Shown: positions 19,786 to 29,371 of the stretch, piece after piece
Layout: each line of letters starts with the position of its first letter
Position numbering within the stretch: position 1 is the stretch's first letter
DNA from: Bacteroidota bacterium
Lineage (GTDB): Bacteria > Bacteroidota > Bacteroidia > Chitinophagales > LD1
NCBI GenBank assembly: GCA_947478005.1
Contig: CANJVG010000022.1
Span: forward strand, 1 to 36,787
DNA length: 36,787 nucleotides
Reading direction: 5' to 3'
Made by a program: the position numbers and the translations under genes
The notes under the pieces: model-generated
The model's input: only the letters and a program-made list of their open reading frames with translations
Database searches by the model: none
Told to the model about the DNA's origin: nothing

Positions 19786-21348
19786 TTATTTACAATATTT
19801 CCTAATCACATCTTCCGCTTCTTTAGTGCCCAACTCTAACGACTTACGTAAATCCAAACAGCCATCTTCTTTTTGCCCAAGCACACATTTAGCTATACCT
19901 CTATAATAATAAGCGTTGGCATAACTGATATTGATTTCTATGGCTTTATTAAAATCTTCAATTGCACTTTTGTATTCCTTTAAGTAACTCTTCGCATTGC
20001 CCCTCTCCAAAAAAACATCAGCATCATTTGGGTTTAATTCTATTGCTGTTGTAAAATCCCTAATAGCTCCTGAATAATCTTTCATGTATTCACTTAAAAT
20101 TATTCCTCTCATAATCCATGCCTCCACAAATTTAAGGTCGAGTATAATTGCGTGACTGAGGTCATCTATAGCGCCCGTATGATTTTTTTGATTGTTTTTT
20201 GCCAAGCTACGATTATAGTAAGCCCGCGCATTACTGGGATTTATCTTTATTACTTCTGTATAGTCATCCAGTGCGCCTTTATAATCTCCTAAGTTTGCCT
20301 TTTCCATTCCACTCTCATAATATCCTTGTTCCGACAAATCCTTAATGCATCTTGAAGAATTGAAATCAACATTGTTTTTATAATAAATGCTCATCACCGA
20401 TTCTGATGGTCTATTTTCAAAAAGATAGGAACTGGAAGAACCATTTGGAGATGAAGTCCAAATTCTATCATATCCTGAAAGTAGATTTACTAAAATATTT
20501 CCTTTGCCACCATAACTGTATTCATTTTTGTCTCCAACAAGGCCATAGTATTCGGCTAGCTCCACTACATCTTCTCTTGCGGAAACGCGCCAACCACTTG
20601 GGCAAATATTTCTTTGTTCCGAAATAGCATACCAATTATAAAGATGTCCTTGGCTGATTTTGCCACGTTTATCTTTCTCTCTTGTTCCATAATCAACATA
20701 CCCAACCGTATTGTCTTCTGCTATTGTATCACTGTTATTGTATCGTGTTGTTTTTAAATTTTCTGCCATCCAGAGTTTATAACCGATCATTACAGTTTCG
20801 TAAATATTACCATCAATGTCCTTGCAAATGATTTCACCTAAATTGGGTGCCGTTGGTTTTGTTTGGGTGGTAGTTAAACCGTTGTCTTTACTAACCCCTA
20901 ACGACAATGTGTTTGTCGAATAATCAATTGAAAATTTTCCAAATCGCTGTAGAGCACTTTGACCAAACAAAAGTGGTGCCTCTAAAGTATGAGAAATAGA
21001 TGCCTCAACATTATAAATTTTTTGACCTCCAACCTCTAAGCTTTTCAAATTTACTTTTGTGCCTGCCTGAATATCTCCGTTAGCTATTCTGTAGTATTCG
21101 GTTCCTAAAAAATCTTTTTCGCTCAAGTAGCCGTTCTTCAACATGAAAAGCGCTTCGGTAAGCGATAAAGAAACATCACTTGCTCCTGTATCAAAAATAA
21201 ATTTCAAGCTAAGCCCATTCACCTTGCATGGTATTTTGTAAACACCACCGACCTTTTCCATTTTTATTATTGTTTGAGCTTGGCTAAACGAAAAGGAAAT
21301 AAGCATCCCAATAAAAAAGATAGCACCTATGTTTCTGTTATTAAACAT
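19786..21348 (-). CDS. Secreted retropepsin-like aspartic protease / FISUMP / TPR multidomain protein
   Basis: FIFDTGASDVSLSLTEALFML (DTGA active site); DIDGNIYETVMIGYKLWMAENLKTTRYNNSD...LYNWYAI...CPSGWRVSA (FISUMP); C-terminal TPR units (NPSNARAYYNRSLAKNNQKNHTGAIDDLSHAI...). Confidence 0.88.
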   Translation of the reverse strand: MFNNRNIGAIFFIGMLISFSFSQAQTIIKMEKVGGVYKIPCKVNGLSLKFIFDTGASDVSLSLTEALFMLKNGYLSEKDFLGTEYYRIANGDIQAGTKVNLKSLEVGGQKIYNVEASISHTLEAPLLFGQSALQRFGKFSIDYSTNTLSLGVSKDNGLTTTQTKPTAPNLGEIICKDIDGNIYETVMIGYKLWMAENLKTTRYNNSDTIAEDNTVGYVDYGTREKDKRGKISQGHLYNWYAISEQRNICPSGWRVSAREDVVELAEYYGLVGDKNEYSYGGKGNILVNLLSGYDRIWTSSPNGSSSSYLFENRPSESVMSIYYKNNVDFNSSRCIKDLSEQGYYESGMEKANLGDYKGALDDYTEVIKINPSNARAYYNRSLAKNNQKNHTGAIDDLSHAIILDLKFVEAWIMRGIILSEYMKDYSGAIRDFTTAIELNPNDADVFLERGNAKSYLKEYKSAIEDFNKAIEINISYANAYYYRGIAKCVLGQKEDGCLDLRKSLELGTKEAEDVIRKYCK

Positions 21349-21369
21349 TATATACGGTTAAAGTCTGCC

Positions 21370-21744
21370 TTAAGAAAAATACGATTCAATGACTACGTAT
21401 TTATACTGTTGCTCGTAATGGCTACAATTTATAGTTTCAATCGATTTGATTTTTTTACCTCTAAAGCGTTTACCCAGAAACTTCTCAACTACTTCATGAC
21501 ATATTGCCTCACCACTTAGCGCAGTTTGTTTTGCGACTTTTGCTCTTTGATCCTCTTCTATCAAACATTTTACAAAAACTATTTGATGCTTTGTCAAATC
21601 TATTTTAGGATCTAAAAAAGATGCACCATGCTTAAAGGGAGACGGTTTATCTTCGATGCATTTTTCAAACTCATTAAGGGTCGTTACCCTAACAGTTACA
21701 GTTTCTCCTGTTGATTCCAGTTTATATTCTATTACTGTTGTCAT
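21370..21744 (-). CDS. Hypothetical protein
   Basis: Intact ORF; likely start MTTVIEYKLESTGETVTVRV at 21744 (ORF extends to 21807). Confidence 0.55.
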   Translation of the reverse strand: MTTVIEYKLESTGETVTVRVTTLNEFEKCIEDKPSPFKHGASFLDPKIDLTKHQIVFVKCLIEEDQRAKVAKQTALSGEAICHEVVEKFLGKRFRGKKIKSIETINCSHYEQQYKYVVIESYFS

Positions 21745-21843
21745 TTTTTGTAAGTTTTTTCCTTGCTGCCGTTTAATTATCGCATCCGCGATACAACACA
21801 ACTCCAATTATTTCCAAATCTAATCTTCCCTTCCAACAAACAA

Positions 21844-21873
21844 AAAAGCCCCGCACTTGCGCACAGGGCTTTT
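21844..21873 (-). terminator. Intrinsic terminator hairpin
   Basis: AAAAGCCC...GGGCTTTT inverted repeat with T-rich flank, just 3' of the 21893..23131 minus gene. Confidence 0.7.
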
Positions 21874-21892
21874 ATATTTAGAAGAGGTCAGG

Positions 21893-23131
21893 CTACCCCT
21901 CCAAATTATCAAACGTCAACTTAAAATGTGCCGTAGTCATACCAATATTCTGAACCATCAGATAAGGATTCATAGCATTCAAACCAATCTGCACCCTAAA
22001 ATCATTCAAATCCACACTCATCGACCCTATCTGAAAATCCATAAACGGAACAGCTGGTTGATACCCGGTGGCCGGATTAGCCGCAGCATAAAACCGCACC
22101 GCGCTTCCGCTTATCACAATCCCAACCGTTGTTTGTGGTGTTGGGTTAATAGCGCTCACATCAATATTCACAAACCCTGGCGACACCACATCACCCTCGC
22201 GCACAGCAGTATTACTTCCCGCTATCAACTTTATCTTTCTTTGCAGCTCCTTACCGGGTCCTATATGCACATTCGTTTCCACCTGCGGCATATACCCGTT
22301 CAGCGACCACTTAAAATCAAAATCACCCGAAGGCAACTTATCCGCTTTATAATCTCCCACATTATTGGTCAGCACCTGCCTAACCAACGTCTGCGTGCCC
22401 GTATCAAAAATCTGAAAAGCCACGCCTGCCAGCGGCACCTTCAATTCATTCACCACCGACCCGCGCACCTTCGCAGTAGTAGAACCCAAATTAATAATCT
22501 CTCTTGCCTGGTCATAACCCTTGCAGAAATTAGGTTGCGCAATTTTTAGAGTATTCACAATCTTATCCATCACTCCTTCTAAATAATTCACCACAATATC
22601 AGTAACAATCGCTTTCGCCTGCTGGTTTGCTTGGCTCTTCGTAATAATCGCCTGTCTCGGTTTCTGAGTGGCTATCCGGTATAAATTAATCGCTGTTTGC
22701 AAATCAGTCACATCCGCAGCCACAACACCTGCCCCTGCCAGTGAAGCAATATTCGCATCAGTAGCATCATGAATGCCCTGACACACATCATCAACATCTT
22801 CCTTTTTCTCTCTGCTCAACTTACTTTCGTTAAAGTTTACCAACGCCTTCAACGTGTTATTGTTTGTAGTGTTAGCAAAAGCGAGGGTGCCGTTCGCGCA
22901 TTTCAGCGCAATATCCTGCATCACCTTTCTCAACAGATTCGTGTCTGTCGTCACTCCTTTGGTCGAACCCTTCGCTATTTGGTTCAATCCGTTAATCAAA
23001 ACTAGTTTGCCCTTCACAGTCGTAAGGGCGCTTACAAATAGTGTAAGCGATGCGGTAATCCCTGCATTCGCATCACTGTAACCTACTGTTGTGTTAATCA
23101 TGTTAACACGATTGGTATCTCTGTCTTCCAT
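21893..23131 (-). CDS. Bacteroidota-specific hypothetical protein with carboxypeptidase-regulatory-like domain
   Basis: 412 aa; central VRGSVVNELKVPLAGVAFQIFDTGTQTLVRQVLTNNVGDYKADKLPSGDFDFKWSLNGY resembles a CarboxypepD_reg-like beta-sandwich. Confidence 0.7.
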   Translation of the reverse strand: MEDRDTNRVNMINTTVGYSDANAGITASLTLFVSALTTVKGKLVLINGLNQIAKGSTKGVTTDTNLLRKVMQDIALKCANGTLAFANTTNNNTLKALVNFNESKLSREKKEDVDDVCQGIHDATDANIASLAGAGVVAADVTDLQTAINLYRIATQKPRQAIITKSQANQQAKAIVTDIVVNYLEGVMDKIVNTLKIAQPNFCKGYDQAREIINLGSTTAKVRGSVVNELKVPLAGVAFQIFDTGTQTLVRQVLTNNVGDYKADKLPSGDFDFKWSLNGYMPQVETNVHIGPGKELQRKIKLIAGSNTAVREGDVVSPGFVNIDVSAINPTPQTTVGIVISGSAVRFYAAANPATGYQPAVPFMDFQIGSMSVDLNDFRVQIGLNAMNPYLMVQNIGMTTAHFKLTFDNLEG

Positions 23132-23273
23132 GGCTTTTAGGTTTTAAACCCGGTGTGTAATCGGGCTTGGTTATTTAATGCTGGCAAAAATTTGGATTTA
23201 CCTAATTTTTTGCAAACTATTTTTAGCACACCCTGTTTATTTTTCAAAAGTGCCTGACAATCAAATAATTATA

Positions 23274-23567
23274 AAAACCTCCCGAACATCAAAAGCCTCT
23301 TACAGGACAACAAACGAGCCTCACAGGAGAACAAACGAGCCTCGCAGGACAACAAATGAACCTTACAGGAGAACAAACGAGCCTTACAGTTTGACAAACC
23401 GCCCTTACATGATGACAACCGAACCTTACAGTTTGACAAATGATGCTCACAGCAAGACAAACGCATCTTACATGGCGCAAAACGAACTCAACAGAATAAA
23501 AAATGAATCTTACGGTTTGTCAAACCATTCCTACCGGATGCAGAATGCACCTTTCAGGGAGAACAAA
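23274..23567. repeat. Diverged tandem array, exact 21-nt period, about 14 units (array B)
   Basis: gcctcttacaggacaacaaac / gagcctcacaggagaacaaac / gagcctcgcaggacaacaaat / gaaccttacaggagaacaaac / gagccttacagtttgacaaac ... gcacctttcagggagaacaaa, no indels. Confidence 0.92.
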
Positions 23568-23614
23568 AAAGGAATCTCTATTGCATCCGCTACCTCAAAT
23601 AGAACAATACAAAA

Positions 23615-24505
23615 TCACCAGTTAATTTTCCCATCAACATCTACATTTTTGCATTTAGACATTTCAAGTATTTCTAAATCCGCTAAAACTTTCGGATTGT
23701 CTTTAATGACTTTGACCTTTAGCTTAAATGCATTAAACAACGAAATCAATTTTTGGTCTTCTACTTCTTTTGAAAATACAACATTGAAGAAATCCGATTG
23801 AGTTACGCTTGCATAAATCACACCATAACTTTTGTTTCCCGAGTCTGATTTTATACCTAAACACATATTGGTATACGCAGCAGTTATTTGATAAGACAAT
23901 CCTCGTTCGTCAGATTTAAACCTACCATCCAAATAGTCAAAATAGATACCCGAGAACTCCTTATAATCCGAATACATTTTTTGCTTCTCCTCAACATCCT
24001 TGTCATATCTATCTCCTAATTCATGTTCGTAAACATGCACTCTTTTGCTTTTGAAAGGCTGAACTACATATGAGGTGTCGAGCGTTTTATTCATTTCCCA
24101 AATCCCAAGTGTAATAACACACGTTTCTCCCGCCTTCCGATTTTGCAAAGTTTCAATTATAGCTGTGTCGCGATTTTCAGATAAATATAAAAGGGCTTGT
24201 AGGGGCTTGTTACATCTACCAAAGTCCTTGATGTAATTTTCTTCCTTTTGATACCCAACTTTTGAAAAGCGATCAAACGATATCGCCTCCTCTGGACCAT
24301 AATGTATCTTACAGCGATACAAAATTTTTCCCTCAGCTATGTTTGCCCACATCGTTCTAAAACAGCCCGCTTGGTTGAACGCATTTATAACTTCTTGATA
24401 GTTATTGCCAGTCTTGAGATGCTCAAGCCAGTTACAAAATTTTTTTGCGTTGTCAATATTCCTACTCATAAAGTATATTTTTTGCCGTTGTTGGTATTTT
24501 ACCAT
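23615..24505 (-). CDS. Hypothetical protein with RES-like region
   Basis: ILYRCKIHYGPEEAISFDRFSKVG...RCNKPLQALLYLSENRDTAIIETLQNRKAGETCVITLG resembles the RES-domain pattern (R...R...LYLS...TAIIE). Alternative start MSRNIDN at 24469. Confidence 0.55.
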   Translation of the reverse strand: MVKYQQRQKIYFMSRNIDNAKKFCNWLEHLKTGNNYQEVINAFNQAGCFRTMWANIAEGKILYRCKIHYGPEEAISFDRFSKVGYQKEENYIKDFGRCNKPLQALLYLSENRDTAIIETLQNRKAGETCVITLGIWEMNKTLDTSYVVQPFKSKRVHVYEHELGDRYDKDVEEKQKMYSDYKEFSGIYFDYLDGRFKSDERGLSYQITAAYTNMCLGIKSDSGNKSYGVIYASVTQSDFFNVVFSKEVEDQKLISLFNAFKLKVKVIKDNPKVLADLEILEMSKCKNVDVDGKINW

Positions 24506-24532
24506 CGGCTTTGCGATCGAGACCTTCCAATC

Positions 24533-26323
24533 TTAATGTTCCACCACCTCATGCTCCCCCTTATACATTCCCTCCACATGGGCCTTATATTTTTCGAGAA
24601 TCACTTTGCGTTTCACTTTTAAGGTAGGGGTCAGCTCTCCGGCTTCTATGGTCCATTCATCGGTCAGCAGGTGGAACTTTTTAATCTGCTCCCATTTACC
24701 AAAGTCTTTGTTCAGGCGTTCTACTTCGGCATTCAGCAGCGCTTTTATTTTGCTGTTGTCCACTATCTGCGGATGGCTGGCGGCCTCTATGCCGTTTTCT
24801 TTGGCCCAGTCTTTCAGATTGATAAACGAAGGCACAATCAAGGCCGACACAAATTTTCGCGAGTCGCCCACAATCATCACCTGCTCAATAAAGCGACTCT
24901 CCTTCATTTTGTTTTCGATAGGCGAAGGCGCCACATATTTTCCGCCCGAGGTTTTGAAGAGTTCTTTTTTTCGGTCGGTAATTTTCAGGAACTTGCCGTT
25001 CACCCATTCGCCAATATCGCCTGTATGGAACCAGCCCTCGGCATCAATAACCTCAGCCGTTAAATCGGGGCGGTTGTAATAGCCCATCATAATATTGGGG
25101 CCCTTGGCCAATATCTCTCCGTCATCGGCTATCTTGATAGTAACGCCCGGAATAGGAAGGCCCACGGTGCCGATGGCGCGGTCGTGTTCTTCCAAACGAT
25201 TGGCGCAGAGCACAGGCGAAGTTTCGGTCAGTCCATAGCCCTCGATAACAATAATGCCGGCTGCGGTAAACAACTTAATCAGTCGCGGTTGCATAGGTGC
25301 CGCACCGGTTACAATAAATTCTACGTGTCCGCCCAGGGCTTCTTTCCACTTGCTGAAAACCAGTTTGCGCGCAATAGTTAATTGCAGATTATACCAGGCG
25401 CCCATGTTCTGGTTCAGTTCATATTTCAAGCCCAAATCAATACTCCAGAAAAACAATTTGCGTTTGAAACCCGTGAGCCCGTTGCCCTTGTCCATAATTT
25501 TTTCATACACCTTTTCGAGCAGGCGCGGAACCGTGCTGAAACAATAAGGCTGCACTTCTTTCAAATTCTCGCCAATGGTTTCGAGGTTTTCGGCATAGTG
25601 AATATGAATGCCGAACGACAGGTAGCAGTAGAAAACCATTCTTTCGAAACTATGGCAAAGCGGCAAAAAGCTCAGCGACTTTTCATCTTCAGCAAAAGGA
25701 GTTACGGACTTCACGCTCTCCACATTGCTCACCAGATTGCGGTGCGAAAGCATAACACCTTTAGGATTTCCGGTAGTGCCCGAAGTGTAGATGATGGTAG
25801 CAATATCGGTGGCTTGAACCACATCCATTCTCTTCTGTATTTCGCTGGCATCAACCGTTGCAGGCAGACTTTCTTCAAAACCCTTAATGCCTTTAACCAC
25901 ATCGAATGAATACAGTTCGATGAACGAAGTCAGTCGTCCTTTGAGCGGAAGCACCTTGCCGCTGATGACCGCATCGCCCACAAAAGCATATTTAATTCCG
26001 GCATCATTGAAAATAAACTCGTAGTCCTTCTCCGAAATAGTTGGATACATGGGCACCGGAATAGCGCCTATCTGCAAACATCCCAAGTCCACCAAATTCC
26101 ATTCGGAGCGATTGGCGGCTATCAGCGCAATCGTGTCGCCTTTCTTCACACCCAGATTAATCAGCAACTGACTAACGCGGTTTACCTTCTCCTGCACCTG
26201 CCCAAACGTGTAGGTTCGCCATGCCTTGCCACCGGCAGTTTCTTCTTTGCTCGAAAGGAAATTTTTGTTCGGATGCAACTTGACAGCTTCCGTTAAAAAG
26301 TCGAAGATTCGTTTAGTTTCCAT
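24533..26323 (-). CDS. Long-chain fatty-acid--CoA ligase (AMP-forming)
   Basis: IIYTSGTTGNPKGVMLSHRNL AMP-binding motif; GYGLTETSPV; GWFHTGDIGEW; TDRKKELFKTSGGKYVAP. Confidence 0.95.
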   Translation of the reverse strand: METKRIFDFLTEAVKLHPNKNFLSSKEETAGGKAWRTYTFGQVQEKVNRVSQLLINLGVKKGDTIALIAANRSEWNLVDLGCLQIGAIPVPMYPTISEKDYEFIFNDAGIKYAFVGDAVISGKVLPLKGRLTSFIELYSFDVVKGIKGFEESLPATVDASEIQKRMDVVQATDIATIIYTSGTTGNPKGVMLSHRNLVSNVESVKSVTPFAEDEKSLSFLPLCHSFERMVFYCYLSFGIHIHYAENLETIGENLKEVQPYCFSTVPRLLEKVYEKIMDKGNGLTGFKRKLFFWSIDLGLKYELNQNMGAWYNLQLTIARKLVFSKWKEALGGHVEFIVTGAAPMQPRLIKLFTAAGIIVIEGYGLTETSPVLCANRLEEHDRAIGTVGLPIPGVTIKIADDGEILAKGPNIMMGYYNRPDLTAEVIDAEGWFHTGDIGEWVNGKFLKITDRKKELFKTSGGKYVAPSPIENKMKESRFIEQVMIVGDSRKFVSALIVPSFINLKDWAKENGIEAASHPQIVDNSKIKALLNAEVERLNKDFGKWEQIKKFHLLTDEWTIEAGELTPTLKVKRKVILEKYKAHVEGMYKGEHEVVEH

Positions 26324-26398
26324 AACAGTTGTTTGCTTGATTTAGGAGAAGATTGAATAGCTAAAAATACATTTTTTGTTTATCGAGAGTGAAGTATT

Positions 26399-27496
26399 TT
26401 AGGACAGCGGTGTCGGATTGAAATGAGTAATGTAACTGAGAATATCTGCTTCAAACTTTTCTTTATCGCTGAACAAAAACTCCACGCTGACAGGCTGAAC
26501 AAAGAGTTCGATATTCTTTTCTAAAAACCAATCGCGAAATTCTTCGAGACGCGCAGCATCCTTTTCGGTGGTCACGATAATCTTTCTTCGGTCGCCAATG
26601 TTTTTAAACGTTTCCTGAATGGTTTCTAAATCAAAACTTTCGAAGCGATGATGGTCGCGATAGCTGCGCACATAAACATTGCCGAATTGTGATTTGAGAT
26701 AGGTTTCCAAAGGAGCATAATTCGCAATTCCGCAAACCAACAACACATCGGTTTCTTTGTTTGATTCAAACTTCATTTGCCAATTGTAGAAAGAATAAAG
26801 CGGAGCATATTGCAGCGTAGAGAAATAAACTTTCTGATAGCGATAAGGTTTTATCTCCGCCACAATTTTCTCGCGTTCTTCCAACGAAATATTGTGAGGA
26901 CACTTGGTTATGATAATGATATCAGCCCGATGATAATTGCTCCTTGCTTCGCGCAACCAACCCACAGGAATTAAATCATCCTGCGTAAACCGATTGGAAT
27001 ATTCAGTCAGCAGAACAGACAAACCTGCTCTGATACTTCTGTGCTGAAAAGCATCATCCAACAACACTACATCCACCTCGGGGTGTTCATGCAATATCTT
27101 GGGCACACCCAGCACCCTATCCTCACAAACAGTCACCAGCGTTTCGGGAAATTTCATTTTGAACTGCCTTGGCTCATCGCCTATCTGTAAAGCCGTTGAA
27201 TTTTCATCGGCCAAAAAATAGCCGTGTGTAGTTCTTCCATAACCACGGCTAAGCGTAGCCACTTTAAACTGATATTGCAGCAATTGAATCAGGTATTCAA
27301 TATGAGGGCTTTTCCCTGTGCCACCGGCAGAAAGATTGCCGACTCCAATTACCGGGAAATCGAACCGGACAGAGGCGAAATATTTTTTATCGAATAAAAA
27401 ATTGCGGATGGCGGTAACGAGTCCGTAAACCAACGCGATGGGATAAAGGAGTATTTTTGAAAAGGACTTGATATTATTGACTTTGAAATCGAAAAT
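26399..27496 (-). CDS. lpxK: Tetraacyldisaccharide 4'-kinase
   Basis: SKILLYPIALVYGLVTAIRNFLFDKKYF...PVIGVGNLSAGGTGKSPHIEYL...LSRGYGR...VLLDDAFQHRSIRAGLSVLLTEY. N-terminus uncertain; the ORF extends to 27691 but overlaps the divergent Nif3-like gene. Confidence 0.88.
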   Translation of the reverse strand: MFDFKVNNIKSFSKILLYPIALVYGLVTAIRNFLFDKKYFASVRFDFPVIGVGNLSAGGTGKSPHIEYLIQLLQYQFKVATLSRGYGRTTHGYFLADENSTALQIGDEPRQFKMKFPETLVTVCEDRVLGVPKILHEHPEVDVVLLDDAFQHRSIRAGLSVLLTEYSNRFTQDDLIPVGWLREARSNYHRADIIIITKCPHNISLEEREKIVAEIKPYRYQKVYFSTLQYAPLYSFYNWQMKFESNKETDVLLVCGIANYAPLETYLKSQFGNVYVRSYRDHHRFESFDLETIQETFKNIGDRRKIIVTTEKDAARLEEFRDWFLEKNIELFVQPVSVEFLFSDKEKFEADILSYITHFNPTPLS

Positions 27497-28591
27497 ATGA
27501 AGATTAAAGAAATCACTGACTACCTCGAAACAATTGCTCCCCTCTCCTACCAGGAAAGCTACGACAACAGCGGGCTGATTGTGGGCGATAAAAATGCAAC
27601 AGTCAAAAAAACGCTCATCACCCTCGATGCAACAGAAGAAGTAATTGACGAAGCCATTCGCGAAAAATGTCAGCTTGTTATTGCACACCATCCGATTGTG
27701 TTTGGTGGATTAAAAAAGTTCAACGGCAAAAACTATGTGGAGCGCGTGGTGATAAAAGCCATTAAGAACAATATTGCCATTTACGCCATTCACACCAACT
27801 ATGACAATGTGCTGGATGGAGTGAATTCCAAAATATGCGAGCGGCTTGGTTTGGTAGATTGCGAAATTCTTTTGCCGAAGAAGCAGTTGCTAAAAAAGCT
27901 TTACACCTTCATTCCGATCGCAGATCATGAACGCGTGACAAAGGCGGTTTTTGAAGCAGGAGCAGGTTATATTGGCAATTACAGCGAAACCAGTTTCAAT
28001 GTTCAGGGCACTGGAACTTTTAAAGGAAATGAAAAGTCAAATCCGGTTTTGGGTAAAAAGGGCGTTCTGGAAAAAGCCGATGAAATAAAATTCGAAACCA
28101 TTTTCCCTGCCCACATCGAAGGAAAAGTAGTTAGCGCCTTGCTGGAATCTCACCCTTATGAAGAAGTAGCCTATGATATTGTTTCGCTGGATAATTGTTT
28201 TTCAAAGGTAGGAAGCGGCATGGTTGGGAACTTAAAAAAGCCTTTGGAGGGCCTTACTTTTCTTAAATCTGTCAAACAAAGCCTTAAAACCGACTCTATT
28301 CGCTATACGCGGTTACTGGATAAACCAATTAAAAGGGTGGCCGTTTGCGGTGGGGCCGGCCGGTTTCTGTTGCCCAACGCCATAGCAGCGGGTGCTGATG
28401 TTTTTGTCACTGGCGACTTCAAATATCATGAGTTTTTCGATGCAGAAGGAAAGATAGTAATTGCCGATGTGGGGCACTACGAAAGTGAGCAGTTTACCAA
28501 AGATTTGTTATTACAGCATCTTTTGGAAAAATTTCCTATCATTGCCGCCCGAATTTCAACCGTCAATACAAACCCGATTAAATATTTATAA
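27497..28591 (+). CDS. Nif3-like dinuclear metal centre hexameric protein
   Basis: MKIKEITDYLETIAPLSYQESYDNSGLIVGD; VIAHHPIVFGGLKK; YAIHTNYDNVLDGVN; ADVFVTGDFKYHEFFDA. Confidence 0.93.
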   Translation: MKIKEITDYLETIAPLSYQESYDNSGLIVGDKNATVKKTLITLDATEEVIDEAIREKCQLVIAHHPIVFGGLKKFNGKNYVERVVIKAIKNNIAIYAIHTNYDNVLDGVNSKICERLGLVDCEILLPKKQLLKKLYTFIPIADHERVTKAVFEAGAGYIGNYSETSFNVQGTGTFKGNEKSNPVLGKKGVLEKADEIKFETIFPAHIEGKVVSALLESHPYEEVAYDIVSLDNCFSKVGSGMVGNLKKPLEGLTFLKSVKQSLKTDSIRYTRLLDKPIKRVAVCGGAGRFLLPNAIAAGADVFVTGDFKYHEFFDAEGKIVIADVGHYESEQFTKDLLLQHLLEKFPIIAARISTVNTNPIKYL

Positions 28592-28593
28592 GA

Positions 28594-29349
28594 ATGGCAG
28601 CAAAAACAGCAGCAAAAGACATTTCGGTAGATGAGAAGCTACAACAGCTTTGGGCTCTTCAGGAAATTGATACCAAGATTGATAAAATTCGCATTCTGAA
28701 AGGCGAACTTCCTATCGAAGTAAAAGAAATGGAAGACGAAATAGCCGGTTTGCATACGCGTTTGGCTAATTCGGAAGGAGAGCAGAACGAATTGCTGGAA
28801 GAAATAAAGAATCGCAAGAACGCTAAGTCATTGGCGAAGGAGTTGATTACCCGTTACGAAAAGCAACAGAATAACGTAAAGAACAATCGTGAGTTCGATG
28901 CCTTGTCAAAAGAAATCGAATTGCAGAAACTGGAAATACAGTTGTGCGAAAAGAAAATTAAGGACGCGGAAGCCAAGATTGACGCAAAAGCAGCAGGTGT
29001 AGAAGAAACACAGCAATTGATCAAGGATCGCGAAAAGCACTTGAAGAATAAGAAGAAGGAATTGGAAAAAATTATCGAGGAAACCGATAATGAAGAAAAA
29101 GAACTTCAGAAACTTTCTGACAAACAAGCTAAGAAAGTGGAAGAGCGTTTGTTGAAAGCGTACACGAGAATTCGCGGTGCTTACAAGAACGGTTTAGCTG
29201 TAGTAGCTGTATTGCGTGATTCATGCGGAGGTTGCTATGCTAAAATTCCACCTCAACGCCAAATGGAAATCCGCTCTCGCAAACGTTTAATTACCTGCGA
29301 ACACTGTGGACGAATTATGGTAGATTGGGAAGATCAGCCGAAAGATTAG
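28594..29349 (+). CDS. C4-type zinc ribbon coiled-coil protein
   Basis: Long coiled-coil followed by CGGCYAKIPPQRQMEIRSRKRLITCEHCGRIMV. Confidence 0.9.
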   Translation: MAAKTAAKDISVDEKLQQLWALQEIDTKIDKIRILKGELPIEVKEMEDEIAGLHTRLANSEGEQNELLEEIKNRKNAKSLAKELITRYEKQQNNVKNNREFDALSKEIELQKLEIQLCEKKIKDAEAKIDAKAAGVEETQQLIKDREKHLKNKKKELEKIIEETDNEEKELQKLSDKQAKKVEERLLKAYTRIRGAYKNGLAVVAVLRDSCGGCYAKIPPQRQMEIRSRKRLITCEHCGRIMVDWEDQPKD

Positions 29350-29371
29350 GATATACAAACAATTCATATAG

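Noticed and set aside
21857-22549. 230 aa plus-strand ORF
   Set aside because: Lies antisense to the 21893..23131 CDS and overlaps its terminator; the His/Arg/Ile-rich composition indicates a shadow ORF.
23274-23567. CRISPR array
   Set aside because: The period is 21 nt with no conserved ~25-35 nt repeat and no unique spacers of constant length; there are no cas genes in the window.
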